In this document: positions 17,175 through 26,943 of the stretch, piece by piece | Numbering within the stretch: the stretch's first letter is position 1 | Layout: the number at the start of each line of letters is the position of its first letter | Assembly (NCBI GenBank): GCA_016177875.1 | Contig: JACOUL010000030.1 | Location: 31,366-95,365, forward strand | Reading direction: 5' to 3' | Length of the DNA: 64,000 bases | From: Burkholderiales bacterium | GTDB lineage: Bacteria > Pseudomonadota > Gammaproteobacteria > Burkholderiales > Burkholderiaceae_D | Program-made: the position numbers and the translations under genes | The notes under the pieces: model-generated | Database searches by the model: none | Told to the model about the DNA's origin: nothing | What the model saw: only the letters and a program-made list of their open reading frames with translations

Positions 17175-19670
17175 TTAACTGCCTTCTAGGAAGCTCTTAA
17201 GTTTGTCAGAGCGCGACGGATGACGCAGCTTGCGCAAGGCCTTGGCTTCTATTTGGCGAATGCGTTCACGCGTCACATCAAATTGTTTACCTACCTCTTC
17301 CAACGTGTGGTCGGTCGACATCTCAATACCGAAACGCATGCGCAAAACTTTCGCTTCGCGCGGCGTTAACGAATCCAATACATCCTTGACCACGCCGCGC
17401 ATCGAGGCATGTAGCGCTGCATCGGCCGGCGCCAAGGTATTGTTATCCTCGATAAAGTCGCCCAGATGCGAATCGTCGTCGTCGCCAATCGGCGTCTCCA
17501 TCGAAATCGGTTCTTTCGCGATCTTCATGATCTTGCGGATCTTGTCTTCCGGCATTTCCATCTTGACCGCGAGCGTAGCCGGATCGGGTTCGGCGCCGGT
17601 CTCTTGCAAGATTTGGCGCGAGATGCGATTCATCTTGTTGATGGTTTCAATCATATGCACCGGAATACGGATGGTGCGTGCCTGATCCGCGATAGAACGC
17701 GTGATCGCCTGGCGAATCCACCAAGTCGCATAGGTCGAGAATTTGTAACCGCGACGATATTCGAATTTATCCACTGCCTTCATCAAACCGATATTGCCTT
17801 CCTGGATGAGATCGAGGAATTGCAAACCGCGGTTGGTGTATTTCTTCGCAATCGAGATTACCAGGCGAAGGTTAGCTTCAGTCATCTCACGCTTGGCCTT
17901 GCGCGCCTTCATCTCGCCAGCAGCCATTTGCTTGTTGATATTGCGTAGATCGGGCAGTGGCAACACGACGCGCGCCTGCAAGTCGATCAGTTTCTGTTGC
18001 AGCTCCTTGATGGTCGGCACATTGCGACCAAGGATAGCGCTATACGCCTGAGCACCGGCAACCTCACCATCAATCCAATCCAGATTGGTTTCATTACCCG
18101 GGAAGACTTTGATGAAGTGGCTTCGCGGCATGCCGCACTTGTTGACGGCCACATCGAGAATTTGTTTTTCAATGTGACGTACTTCATCGACTTGGCCGCG
18201 CAAGGTGTCGCACAGCTTTTCAACGAACTTAGCTGTGAAGCGAATGCCGAGCAATTCATTGGAAATAGTTTCTTGCGCCTTGACGTAAGGCTTAGAGTTA
18301 TAGCCTTCTTTCTCGAAGGATCTGCGCATCTTCTCGAATTGAGACGAGATCAGCGCAAATTTTTCCATCGATTCACGCTTCAATTGCTCGAGTTGTTCGG
18401 CGGAGAATCCTGCTGCGCCACCTGCTGCGCCTTCCTCCTCCTCTTCTTCCTCTTCCTCTTCTTCCTCTTCCTCTTCTTCTTCGGCTGCTGCGAGTTCTGC
18501 ATCGCTTCCGGCGTTCAAGTCAACCATGCCATCGACGATTTCATCGATCTTGATTTCTTCCTTCTCGACGCGCTCGGCGACAGCAAGAATTTCGGCGATG
18601 GTGGTCGGGCAGGCGGAGATTGCCTGGATCATGTCCTTCAGGCCTTCTTCGATACGCTTAGCGATTTCAATTTCGCCTTCGCGCGTCAAGAGTTCAACCG
18701 AACCCATCTCGCGCATGTACATACGTACCGGATCGGTCGTGCGGCCGAAATCGGAATCGACGGTCGACAAAGCAGCTTCTGCAGCGGCCTCAGCATCTTC
18801 ATCGGTAGCGACGGTGGCTACGTTATCCGATAACAGCAAGGTCTCGGCATCAGGGGCATGCTCGTAGACGGCGATACCCATATCGTTGAAGGTGCCGATG
18901 ATGCCGTCGATCGCTTCCGGATCGACAATATTTTCCGGCAGATGGTCATTGATCTCGGAATACGTCAAGAAGCCGCGCTCTTTACCGAGCTTGATCAGGT
19001 TCTTCAGTTTTTGACGACGACGCTCGAGTTCCTCTTCCGTCGCTTCCGTATCGGAAGAGAATGCATCTTTCAGCAAAGCTTTTTCTTTCGCCTTGCGATC
19101 TTTAGCGCGTGCTTTATCGGCAGCTTTTAACTCCGCACGCTCGACCGCATTCAATGCGGCGACTTCATCGTTTTCCGGCTGAAAATCTTTAGGTTTACGG
19201 CCACGACGTCCAGGTACTTTCACGCTCGGCAAAACATACCCGGAGGTGTCGATCGCTGCCAAAGCTGCCGCATCAGTTGTTTGACTCACTGGTGCTACAG
19301 CGCCTACGGCCAGTTTTGCTTCCGCCTTGCTGGCCTTTGCGGATTTACTTGCTTCAGATTTTTTCGTCACGGTTACTTGAGTTGCTACGGACGCAGCATT
19401 AGCTGTGCCCTTGGATGTCGGTTTCGCTGCTTTCGGAGCGGGCTTCGATGCAGCTTTGCTTACTGACTTAGATTGGGCTGAGCCAGTCTTCGTCAAGGTT
19501 TTTGCAGTCGATTTCACGGCTTTTCCCACGGGCGCTGCAGCCTTTGACTTACTAGCGGGCGTGGCGGCTGCAGTTTTCTTTGTAACTGACTTCGCGGCAG
19601 TTTTGCCAGATGCGGGTTTGACAGTTTTTGCTGCGGAGGATTTCGCAGATTTCTTTACTGAATTCGCCAT
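17175..19670 (-). CDS. rpoD: RNA polymerase sigma factor RpoD (sigma-70)
   Basis: An 831-residue housekeeping sigma factor. Residues 1-~190 are a Lys/Ala/Ser-rich extension and region 1.1; [21 protein letters not shown] begins region 1.2; the long non-conserved region contains 17 consecutive glutamates (18432-18482). Region 2 is [20 protein letters not shown], and region 4 ends [20 protein letters not shown]. The length exceeds the 613 residues of E. coli RpoD mainly through the N-terminal extension and the acidic insert. It lies in the conserved rpsU-dnaG-rpoD macromolecular-synthesis block and is followed by a tRNA and rhlE without an obvious terminator. Confidence 0.97.
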   Translation of the reverse strand: MANSVKKSAKSSAAKTVKPASGKTAAKSVTKKTAAATPASKSKAAAPVGKAVKSTAKTLTKTGSAQSKSVSKAASKPAPKAAKPTSKGTANAASVATQVTVTKKSEASKSAKASKAEAKLAVGAVAPVSQTTDAAALAAIDTSGYVLPSVKVPGRRGRKPKDFQPENDEVAALNAVERAELKAADKARAKDRKAKEKALLKDAFSSDTEATEEELERRRQKLKNLIKLGKERGFLTYSEINDHLPENIVDPEAIDGIIGTFNDMGIAVYEHAPDAETLLLSDNVATVATDEDAEAAAEAALSTVDSDFGRTTDPVRMYMREMGSVELLTREGEIEIAKRIEEGLKDMIQAISACPTTIAEILAVAERVEKEEIKIDEIVDGMVDLNAGSDAELAAAEEEEEEEEEEEEEEEEEGAAGGAAGFSAEQLEQLKRESMEKFALISSQFEKMRRSFEKEGYNSKPYVKAQETISNELLGIRFTAKFVEKLCDTLRGQVDEVRHIEKQILDVAVNKCGMPRSHFIKVFPGNETNLDWIDGEVAGAQAYSAILGRNVPTIKELQQKLIDLQARVVLPLPDLRNINKQMAAGEMKARKAKREMTEANLRLVISIAKKYTNRGLQFLDLIQEGNIGLMKAVDKFEYRRGYKFSTYATWWIRQAITRSIADQARTIRIPVHMIETINKMNRISRQILQETGAEPDPATLAVKMEMPEDKIRKIMKIAKEPISMETPIGDDDDSHLGDFIEDNNTLAPADAALHASMRGVVKDVLDSLTPREAKVLRMRFGIEMSTDHTLEEVGKQFDVTRERIRQIEAKALRKLRHPSRSDKLKSFLEGS

Positions 19671-19809
19671 GGAATCAACTTAAAAAATTAGAGGTTACTT
19701 TTGCGATGCGGTTCAGGCTGGCACCTGCCGCCGTTCTATTTTTTTTCATTCACGAGTATTTTTGACCGCACGAAACGGTTAAGCTAAGCCCTTGAATCAA
19801 AAGCTTTTA

Positions 19810-19818
19810 ATTCTAGCA
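19810..19818 (-). promoter_or_regulatory. Possible extended -10 promoter for rpoD
   Basis: On the minus strand the dnaG-rpoD gap of 185 bases contains TGCTAGAAT, an extended -10 element (TGn plus a five-of-six match to TATAAT). The -35 region 17 bases upstream is weak (TAGAGG). The position would give a leader of about 130 bases before rpoD. The gap otherwise shows only A/T-rich sequence. Confidence 0.35.
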
Positions 19819-19855
19819 CATGGAAGGATATTCCTCTAGCGCCACACATAAATGT

Positions 19856-21652
19856 TTATTTTTTCGCAAGCTCCGCCTCTCCCTGACGACGCAGTTGCTC
19901 CTGTTGCAACATTAAGTCACGAAAACGCTGTCTCGCCGCCTCGTCTCGCAAACCGGAAGCAGCCAACTGATCTAATTCGGACTTCAAGATTTTCATTCTA
20001 GTCTGCCTTAGCGCACCGGCAAGTTCTAAAAGCGCCGTATCGAAATCCGACTCTTGCTCAGTTGCAACTTCGGCAATTAATTCGTCGAACTCATCGCCCT
20101 GAGCGCGCAATTGCTCCACTAAAGTCGCAAAGCTCCCTTGCATGCCGATGGCGCGACTCGCCTCCACCAGCTTATTCAACATTTCCGCGCGATCAGGCGC
20201 CAATAACGCCAAGACCTCCAGCGCGGCTTGGTCGAATTCCCCTACCAAGGCGGGATGCGCGACTAAAAGCCGCATGACTTGGCGCTCAAGTCCTACCGGC
20301 GCCGGACGGTTGGTGCGCGCCGGTGCGACACGGGTGCGCGCAACCGGCTTAGCCAATTCGAACAAAGCTTCGATCTCGGCCGGGGTCGAGTGGGTTAATT
20401 GCGCGAGGCTGCGCACGATTTGCAATCGCAGGCCGGAAGCGGGCATGGCTTGCAGCAGAGGCTTAGCCGCAAACTGCGCGCGTGCCCTCCCCTCCGGCGT
20501 GTTCAACGCACACTCCGCGGTAACTTCGTTGAGCAGGAATTGGGACAAAGGCATGGCGTTGCGAATCTCTTGCTCGAATGCCGCGCCGCCGAATTCGCGC
20601 ACATAACTGTCAGGGTCATGCTCGGTCGGCAAAAACAAAAATTTGATCGACTTGTTATCGCCGGCGTAAGGCAAGCACGCGTCGAGCGCGCGGCGCGCAG
20701 CACGGCGGCCGGCGGCATCGCCGTCGAAACTGAAAACCACGTTGTCGGTTTGACGCAGCAGCTTTTGTACATGAATCGCGGTGCAAGCGGTGCCGAGCGT
20801 CGCCACCGCTTGCGGAAAACCCAGCTGCGCTAGAGCCACCACATCCATGTAGCCTTCAGTGACGAGCGCGTAGCCCGCTTCGCGAATAGCTTGCCGCGCT
20901 TCGAACAAACCATACAGCTCGCTCCCTTTTTGAAACAAAGGCGTCTCAGGCGAGTTCAGGTATTTCGGTTCGCCTTGATCGAGCACGCGACCGCCGAAAC
21001 CGATCACCTGCCCCTTGGCGTTCCGAATCGGGAACATGACGCGATCACGGAAGCGATCGTAACGCTTGCGGCCTGCGTTTTCCTCTTCACTTTTGTCGAT
21101 CACCAGGCCCGCTTCAACCAAGGCCTGTTCCTGATAATCGGAAAAAACTGCACGCAAATTGTCCCAGCCGTCAGGCGCATAACCTAGACCGAATTTGGCT
21201 GCGATTTCCCCTGTCAATCCGCGCCCTTTGAGGTAGCCGATGGCGCGCTGCTCGCCGCGCAATTGCTGACGGTAGTAATCGCAAGCGCGATTCATCACTT
21301 CGGACAATGCCAGACTTTTGGCTTGCTGTTCTGCGCGCTGGGCTGGCGGCAAGCGATCGTCGCTCTCGGGCACGATCATGCCGACGCTTTGCGATAACTC
21401 CTTCACCGCCTCGACGAAGCCGAGACCAGAATACTCCATCAAAAAACCGATGGCGGTTCCATGCGCGCCGCACCCGAAGCAGTGATAGAACTGCTTGGTC
21501 GGACTGACCGTAAAGCTGGGGGATTTTTCGTTATGGAAGGGACAGAGCCCCATGAAATTGGCGCCGCCCTTCTTCAGTTGCACGTAGCGCCCCACCACGT
21601 CGACAATGTCGACCCGGTTGAGCAAGTCCTGAATGTAGGATGAAGGGATCAC
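19856..21652 (-). CDS. dnaG: DNA primase
   Basis: A 598-residue bacterial primase. The N-terminal zinc finger is CPFHNEKSPSF with YHCFGCGAHG (CHC2 type). The TOPRIM catalytic core follows with VTEGYMDVVAL and FSFDGDAAGRRAARRAL carrying the acidic metal ligands. The C-terminal ~150 residues form the DnaB-interacting helicase-binding domain. It synthesises RNA primers at the replication fork. It lies 19 bases after yqeY and ends 185 bases before rpoD, the usual order. Confidence 0.96.
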   Translation of the reverse strand: MIPSSYIQDLLNRVDIVDVVGRYVQLKKGGANFMGLCPFHNEKSPSFTVSPTKQFYHCFGCGAHGTAIGFLMEYSGLGFVEAVKELSQSVGMIVPESDDRLPPAQRAEQQAKSLALSEVMNRACDYYRQQLRGEQRAIGYLKGRGLTGEIAAKFGLGYAPDGWDNLRAVFSDYQEQALVEAGLVIDKSEEENAGRKRYDRFRDRVMFPIRNAKGQVIGFGGRVLDQGEPKYLNSPETPLFQKGSELYGLFEARQAIREAGYALVTEGYMDVVALAQLGFPQAVATLGTACTAIHVQKLLRQTDNVVFSFDGDAAGRRAARRALDACLPYAGDNKSIKFLFLPTEHDPDSYVREFGGAAFEQEIRNAMPLSQFLLNEVTAECALNTPEGRARAQFAAKPLLQAMPASGLRLQIVRSLAQLTHSTPAEIEALFELAKPVARTRVAPARTNRPAPVGLERQVMRLLVAHPALVGEFDQAALEVLALLAPDRAEMLNKLVEASRAIGMQGSFATLVEQLRAQGDEFDELIAEVATEQESDFDTALLELAGALRQTRMKILKSELDQLAASGLRDEAARQRFRDLMLQQEQLRRQGEAELAKK

Positions 21653-21671
21653 GGCGCGCGCCGGGCGAATC

Positions 21672-22118
21672 TTATTTTGCGAGCGCCGCTTTGACCATGC
21701 CGGAGACTGCCGTCATGTCTGCGCGGCCCGCGAGTTTGGGCTTCAATACGCCCATCACCTTGCCCATGTCTTGCGGACCGGCGGCGCCGACGGCAGCAAT
21801 AGCAGCATTCACTTCGGCTTGCACTTCCGCGTCCGACAATGCGGCAGGCATGTAGACAGAAAGCACCGCCACTTCGGCCTTCTCGGCGTCGGCCAAATCC
21901 TGGCGTCCGCCGGCTTCGAATTGCGTGATCGAATCCTTGCGCTGCTTGATCATTTTTTCGATGATGGCAAGGATCAAAGTGTCGTCGAGCTCAATGCGTT
22001 CGTCGACTTCCTTTTGCTTCATCGCGGCTTGCAGCAGGCGAATCGTGCCCAGCTTGGCACTATCCTTGGCGCGCATCGCCGTCTTCATGTCTTCGGTGAT
22101 TTGTTCTTTTAAGGCCAT
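21672..22118 (-). CDS. yqeY: GatB/YqeY domain-containing protein
   Basis: A 148-residue helical protein with the full YqeY pattern: LKEQITEDMKTAMRAKD at the start, QRKDSITQFEAGGRQDLADAE in the middle, and MGKVMGVLKPKLAGRADM near the end. The domain is the tRNA-binding tail of GatB, the amidotransferase subunit, but the stand-alone protein's role is unsettled. It is commonly found between rpsU and dnaG in Betaproteobacteria, as here. A REP-like repeat and the rpsU terminator separate it from rpsU. Confidence 0.93.
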   Translation of the reverse strand: MALKEQITEDMKTAMRAKDSAKLGTIRLLQAAMKQKEVDERIELDDTLILAIIEKMIKQRKDSITQFEAGGRQDLADAEKAEVAVLSVYMPAALSDAEVQAEVNAAIAAVGAAGPQDMGKVMGVLKPKLAGRADMTAVSGMVKAALAK

Positions 22119-22164
22119 GAGTTTCTCCGTATTGTTACGTCACGTCAGGTCAAAACCAAATAAT

Positions 22165-22234
22165 GTTGGGGACAGAGTACCGCACTCCTAATTCGTTGAG
22201 GACAGAGTACCGCTTCGCTTAACTCAGTCCCCAA
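22165..22234. repeat. REP-like palindromic repeat, tandem 1.5 copies
   Basis: Two units in the same orientation start GTTGGGGACAGAGTACCGC (22165) and GTTGAGGACAGAGTACCGC (22195). The second continues into TTAACTCAGTCCCCAA, making an imperfect hairpin in which GGACAGAGT pairs with ACTCAGTCC. The same core recurs inverted at 52618-52658. The form resembles REP elements mobilised by RAYT transposases; no transposase is in the window. It lies between rpsU and yqeY on the plus-strand reading. Confidence 0.75.
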
Positions 22235-22259
22235 TATAAAGAATTCAGTCCCACAATGC

Positions 22260-22294
22260 ATAAAACCCGCTGCGGTCGTTTCCGGAGCGGGTTT
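22260..22294 (-). terminator. Intrinsic terminator of rpsU
   Basis: On the minus strand AAACCCGC and GCGGGTTT form an eight-pair stem around a 16-base loop, with the U run TTTT at the 3-prime edge. It lies 37 bases downstream of the rpsU stop and would end or attenuate transcription before yqeY-dnaG-rpoD, as the T1-type terminator does in the E. coli rpsU operon. Confidence 0.7.
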
Positions 22295-22330
22295 CTCTAG
22301 GCTGCCGCACTGGGTGCGGAACGCCAGTAA

Positions 22331-22543
22331 TTAGTACAGTTTCTTCGGCAACTGTTGGCTGCGCAAGCGCTTGTAGTGGCGCTTAACAGCAGCAGCGAGC
22401 TTACGCTTACGCTCAGCGGTCGGCTTCTCGTAAAACTCGCGCGCACGCAACTCGGTCAACAGACCGGTTTTTTCAATGGTGCGCTTGAAGCGACGCATAG
22501 CGACTTCGAACGGCTCGTTTTCTTTCAGGCGAATGGTGGTCAT
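22331..22543 (-). CDS. rpsU: 30S ribosomal protein S21
   Basis: A 70-residue basic protein with the S21 pattern: [20 protein letters not shown], then the [16 protein letters not shown] stretch and a lysine/arginine-rich tail. S21 sits near the anti-Shine-Dalgarno region of 16S rRNA in the small subunit. It is the first gene of the leftward rpsU-yqeY-dnaG-rpoD block and is followed by an intrinsic terminator at 22260-22294. Confidence 0.97.
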   Translation of the reverse strand: MTTIRLKENEPFEVAMRRFKRTIEKTGLLTELRAREFYEKPTAERKRKLAAAVKRHYKRLRSQQLPKKLY

Positions 22544-22640
22544 GTAACGATCAAGCCAAAAATTTATGGAAAGACGGCGATTCTAGCAGTTCCAGCCGCT
22601 CTTGGGAAGAAGTAAAAACGATTCAATTACCCTTTGGCAA

Positions 22641-23837
22641 CTAAACTGCCTGTCCCGCCGAAAACCCGGATGCCCAGGCCCATTGAAAGTTATATCCACC
22701 CAGCCATCCCGTGACATCGACTGCTTCACCGATGAAATATAAGCCCGGCACTTTATTCACCATCATAGTTTGCTGCGACAGTTCGCGGGTGTCCACCCCG
22801 CCGCGCGTGACCTCTGCCTTTTTATAGCCTTCGGTGCCGTTCGGAGTGATGCGCCAACGGTTGAGGGACTCGCTCAGTGCCCGCAGTTGTTTATCCGGCA
22901 TATCGGCTAAACGCGCATCAGCCGGCATGCCTTGCACGATGAGCCAACTTTCGGCCAGGCGAGACGGTAACCACTGAGCCAAGGTATTGCCAAGATTTTT
23001 CTTTGAACTTGCCTTGGCTTGGAGCAGCGACTCGGCCAAGTTTTCGCCGGGCGCGAGATTAATCGTCAGCGGCATGTCTTCCCGCCAATAGCTGGAAATT
23101 TGCAGCACTGCCGGCCCCGATAAACCGCGATGGGTGAACAGCAAATCTTCACAGAAATAGCCGCGCGACTTTTTCTCTCCGCATTCAATATCGACTTCCA
23201 GGGACACACCCGCCAAAGGCACAAAAGGCTGCCAAGCTTGCATATCGAAGGTCAAGGGCACCAGTGCCGGACGCGCCTCCACCAATTTCAAATCAAATTG
23301 CTTAGAAAGGCGGTAGGCAAAATCAGTGGCGCCGATTTTCGGAATCGATAAGCCGCCCGTGGCAACCACCACGCTGTCCGCAACGATTTCACCGGCATCG
23401 GTATCGATGCGAAATGCCTCACCTGTCTTGGCGACGCCCTCAACCTTGCACGGCATGCGCCACACGACACCGCCGCGCTCACATTCCGCCCTCAACATAT
23501 CAATAATGTTTTCGGCAGAGTCATCGCAAAACAATTGACCTTTATGCTTTTCATGAAAGGCGAAGCGATAGCGCTTCACCAGCGCGATAAAATCCTGAGG
23601 CGTATAGCGCGACAAAGCGCTTTTGCAGAAATGCGGATTTTCGGAGAGATAATTTTGCCAGTTGGCGTCGAGATTGGTGAAATTGCAGCGGCCGCCACCG
23701 GAGATGCGGATTTTTTCCGCGAGCTTGCTCGCATGCTCGATCAATACCACGCGTCTGCCGCGTTGCCCTGAGACCGCAGCGCACATCATGCCTGCGGCGC
23801 CGGCGCCGATCACGGCAACGTCAAATTGATTACTCAT
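22641..23837 (-). CDS. NAD(P)/FAD-dependent oxidoreductase, HI0933/YhiN family
   Basis: A 398-residue flavoprotein. The FAD dinucleotide motif is VAVIGAGAAGMMCAAVSGQRG at the N-terminus, followed by the family-specific KIRISGGGRCNFTN. The C-terminal FAD contact is PGLYFIGEAVDVTGWLGGYN. This matches the HI0933/YhiN (BaiN-like) family, whose physiological substrates are mostly unknown. Its start overlaps the ybiB stop by four bases, so both are probably translated from one message. Confidence 0.88.
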   Translation of the reverse strand: MSNQFDVAVIGAGAAGMMCAAVSGQRGRRVVLIEHASKLAEKIRISGGGRCNFTNLDANWQNYLSENPHFCKSALSRYTPQDFIALVKRYRFAFHEKHKGQLFCDDSAENIIDMLRAECERGGVVWRMPCKVEGVAKTGEAFRIDTDAGEIVADSVVVATGGLSIPKIGATDFAYRLSKQFDLKLVEARPALVPLTFDMQAWQPFVPLAGVSLEVDIECGEKKSRGYFCEDLLFTHRGLSGPAVLQISSYWREDMPLTINLAPGENLAESLLQAKASSKKNLGNTLAQWLPSRLAESWLIVQGMPADARLADMPDKQLRALSESLNRWRITPNGTEGYKKAEVTRGGVDTRELSQQTMMVNKVPGLYFIGEAVDVTGWLGGYNFQWAWASGFSAGQAV

Positions 23838-24814
23838 GCTCTGCGACGCAATTCGCGCGACGCTCGCAGGCAGTGCTCTACTTGCTCGGCGATGGGGCCA
23901 GGCACCGGCTGTTGGCCATCCAGCGCTTGCTTAATCCATGCGGCTGTCGTTTGCGCATCACTCTCTTCTGGCAAAGTCGGCAACTCGTCGACCGGCCCTT
24001 GTTTCTCGACGAGGATGGTACGCGCATGCTGATGAAACCATTCAATCTGTTGCGCGCGCTTGGCGTTGGCTACGGTTTCACCTTCGGTGCCACGCATGAG
24101 AAATGCGTCGCCGCGCTCCACCGGCGCCGCCGAGGAAAAATATTCGCTCAACATCGCGAGATATTCCGGATGTGTGTATGACACCAAGCGCAATGCAGGT
24201 TGTGCGAAAGGCTGCATGATCTTCACTAAGGTGTGCGTCGAATTGCGCACGCCGAGAATCTGCCGCAGCGACAACAGATGCGCCATGCGCGGGGCGAGCG
24301 CTTCGGTAGGCATAAAAACCGGCAGCCCCTGCGCGAATTCCTTTTCAGCCGCTTGAACGCTACCCGATACCGGCAATCCCAGGGAATGAAAAATCTCTGC
24401 TGTCGTCACGCGTCCCGGATCATGCAGTACGCCATGCACCAAGACCGGCGCACCTGCCTTGGCTAGCAAGAGCGCAAGCAAAGGCGTCAAGTTCGCCATC
24501 TTGCGCGAACCGTTGTAGCTGGGGATGACAATAGGAGCGAATTCTTCGTGAGGTGCATGCAGCCGTTCGAAGGATGCTTCCGCGGCGTCGAGAAACCCGG
24601 CAATTTCTTCGACCGATTCACCCTTGATGCGCATTGCCAGAAGAATGGCGCCTAACTCCAGATCGGAGACGCGCCCTTCCAACATGGCGGTGTACATGGC
24701 GCATGCGTCGGCACGCGACAAACTGCGCGCGCCTTCTTTGCCGCGCCCGATTTCCTTGATGAAACGAGCAGCGATTAAAGGGGTGTTGCCGACGGTATCA
24801 ACAGAAGCATTCAT
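23834..24814 (-). CDS. ybiB: YbiB/TrpD2-type protein (glycosyltransferase family 3 fold)
   Basis: A 326-residue relative of anthranilate phosphoribosyltransferase: an N-terminal helical domain (SRADACAMYTAMLEGRVSDLE) and a core with LLAKAGAPVLVHG and MAHLLSLRQILGVRNSTHT. The canonical TrpD ribose-phosphate motif is altered, so it is TrpD2/YbiB rather than TrpD. Characterised YbiB binds single-stranded nucleic acid and is linked to the LexA regulon; here it lies 48 bases downstream of the nitrate reductase anchor gene. Whether it functions in nitrate metabolism is unknown. Confidence 0.85.
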   Translation of the reverse strand: MNASVDTVGNTPLIAARFIKEIGRGKEGARSLSRADACAMYTAMLEGRVSDLELGAILLAMRIKGESVEEIAGFLDAAEASFERLHAPHEEFAPIVIPSYNGSRKMANLTPLLALLLAKAGAPVLVHGVLHDPGRVTTAEIFHSLGLPVSGSVQAAEKEFAQGLPVFMPTEALAPRMAHLLSLRQILGVRNSTHTLVKIMQPFAQPALRLVSYTHPEYLAMLSEYFSSAAPVERGDAFLMRGTEGETVANAKRAQQIEWFHQHARTILVEKQGPVDELPTLPEESDAQTTAAWIKQALDGQQPVPGPIAEQVEHCLRASRELRRRA

Positions 24815-24862
24815 AAGTGCTCCGTATTGTACCGCCTTGCCGTTTAACGGATTCGCACGCGA

Positions 24863-26932
24863 TTAATGCCGCAACGGCGCGACGCCGACTTGCGGCATAT
24901 TCGCCAAGCCGATATCGCGCGCGTGTTCTTCAAAACCTTTGTTCTTCCAGAAGAAAGCGCCCGGCATGGTAGTCGGAATAACCAGCACGTAAAACAACGC
25001 ACGGCCAATGAGGCTGGTGGCGATCAATAACGCGCCGACAATCACCCAACCGAGCAACATAGTCGGCCCGAAGACATCGCGCATCATCATTGCCGTCAAC
25101 AAGCTGGCAGCGAACAAGGTATTTGCCGCCAGCAGAGCATTACGCAGCAAAAAGGTTTTGCCGAAGGTCGTCGTTTGAATATAGTAAGACGCCCCGCCTT
25201 CATGTTCTGCGCGACCCAAGTCGCGCGCATGGCCGATATGACCTATGCCCTCAACCGCCATGCCCAGCAACAAGCTGCCGGCACAGACAATCAATGCGGC
25301 TTGGTAATTCTCGCCGGACAAAGCGAGCGTCGGCACCATCACTGCACCGGCAACTAAGGCGCCCAGCGACAGCATGCTGCCGAAGAAGGCAGTGCCGACT
25401 TGCCAATGATCCCAAAACGGACGCGCCTTGATGCGATAGCAGCGGTTCATGTAATACAGCCCAACCAAGCTGGCCGGCACTGCCAAGTAGCCGAATAGAG
25501 CTGCCGCGCGGTTCGCAAAATCCAAGCTGATGACGCTACCCACATCGCGACCAAAGACGCCGGAGAACATAGATTGAATCAAGCCATTGCCGGGCAAGCT
25601 GAACAAAATATGCATGCCCAGCGTGCCCATGAAAACGGCAATGCCTAAACCTTCGCGCGACACAGGCGAATGACGCAGATTATTGAAACCGCGATAAAAG
25701 CGATGCGGTTTGCCGAGATGCATGGTGGACATGAAGAGCCCGAACGCCACCATCATGAAACATAAAATGCCGAGCGGGGCATACAAGGCTGACTTGCCGA
25801 ACGCGACGAATCCGCCGATACCGACTTGCGCACCCAAAAAAGCCAAGGCAAACGCACCGGCAGCCGCTTGCGCCGCCAGCGTAAACATCACCAGCGGATT
25901 TTCGCGCGAACTCAAGCGCTTCAAATTCCAATGCTTGTCTTTGCCCTTTTTCTGATCGACCGTCGGCGTGTAACGGCCGTTTTCATTCTTGTGGTATTTC
26001 AGCGGCATGGAATCGGTGCGCTTCATTTCATCCGGCAGTCGCTTGATTTGCTGAAAGCGGATATTTGGATGCGTGATGTCGGGCGATGGGAAGCCCGGAA
26101 TATCCACGCGCGCTTGCTCTCGGTTTTGAGGAATGTTTTCGATCACGCCGAAGTCCAGCGCATTGCCGACGCAGGCCGACACGCATGCGGGCTTCAAACC
26201 GACTTCCAAACGGTCGACGCACATATTGCACTTCGATACCTGGCCTTTGACCGGGTCGAGCTGCGGTGCGTTGTACGGGCAGACCCAGGTGCAATAACCG
26301 CAACCGAAACAAGTCTCCGGGTCTTGCAGCACGGCGCCGTATTCGACGTGCTTGGTATAGGCACGTGTCGGGCAACCCTTTAAGCACACGGGATCGTCGC
26401 AGTGATTGCAAGCCATGGAAATATTCATGCGCTTGTAATCCGGGAAGCTGCCGCCTTCTACATATCCCACCGAACGAAATGCCAAATGCGGCGGGTTTTC
26501 ATTTTTTTCGCTGCAGGCTGCTTCGCAGGCATGGCAACCGATGCAATTGTCGGCAGTAAAGAAAAAGCCATGCTGCTTGTTGCGATTCGGATTACTGCCG
26601 ACCGCCGGATTTTCATTGATGTAGAGCGAACGGCCTTCCGGCAGCTTGTGCTCCGCCAAATCGAGCAAGTCGATTTTTTGACCGTAGCGATTGGCATCCG
26701 GAATTTCTTTGTCGGCGAGGAATGCGTAGGGCTGCTCTTCAGTGCGAATTTCCCAAATCGAGCTGGCGACGGAGGCTGCTTTGTCTTTTTCACCAGAGGC
26801 ACAACCGCACTCGGATTTCTGACAACCTCTGGCTTTTTCTGCCGCTTCGGCGGCGTGAATGTGGCCTTGGCCGCCGGCCGACATCGGGCTAGGCGGCATA
26901 TCCCGTTCGGTCTTGGATTGATCGAGTAACAT
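24863..26932 (-). CDS. Fused [4Fe-4S] electron-transfer and DmsC-like membrane anchor subunit of nitrate reductase
   Basis: A 689-residue two-part protein. Residues ~120-260 carry sixteen cysteines in four clusters of the DmsB type: C130/133/136/140, C175/178/183/187, C208/211/214/218 and C235/238/250/254. From residue ~345 to the end are about eight hydrophobic segments resembling the DmsC anchor, which takes electrons from quinol. An extra N-terminal CQKSECGC motif (C37, C42, C44) may bind another metal. No Sec or Tat signal is visible. Only 11 bases separate it from the upstream catalytic subunit, so the two likely form a membrane-bound, quinol-linked nitrate reductase. That coupling is inferred. 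Confidence 0.85.
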   Translation of the reverse strand: MLLDQSKTERDMPPSPMSAGGQGHIHAAEAAEKARGCQKSECGCASGEKDKAASVASSIWEIRTEEQPYAFLADKEIPDANRYGQKIDLLDLAEHKLPEGRSLYINENPAVGSNPNRNKQHGFFFTADNCIGCHACEAACSEKNENPPHLAFRSVGYVEGGSFPDYKRMNISMACNHCDDPVCLKGCPTRAYTKHVEYGAVLQDPETCFGCGYCTWVCPYNAPQLDPVKGQVSKCNMCVDRLEVGLKPACVSACVGNALDFGVIENIPQNREQARVDIPGFPSPDITHPNIRFQQIKRLPDEMKRTDSMPLKYHKNENGRYTPTVDQKKGKDKHWNLKRLSSRENPLVMFTLAAQAAAGAFALAFLGAQVGIGGFVAFGKSALYAPLGILCFMMVAFGLFMSTMHLGKPHRFYRGFNNLRHSPVSREGLGIAVFMGTLGMHILFSLPGNGLIQSMFSGVFGRDVGSVISLDFANRAAALFGYLAVPASLVGLYYMNRCYRIKARPFWDHWQVGTAFFGSMLSLGALVAGAVMVPTLALSGENYQAALIVCAGSLLLGMAVEGIGHIGHARDLGRAEHEGGASYYIQTTTFGKTFLLRNALLAANTLFAASLLTAMMMRDVFGPTMLLGWVIVGALLIATSLIGRALFYVLVIPTTMPGAFFWKNKGFEEHARDIGLANMPQVGVAPLRH

Positions 26933-26943
26933 AGTTGTCTTCC

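Noticed and set aside
18432..18482. Sequencing or frameshift artefact in rpoD at the glutamate run
   Set aside because: The frame stays open and conserved sigma regions on both sides are in register.
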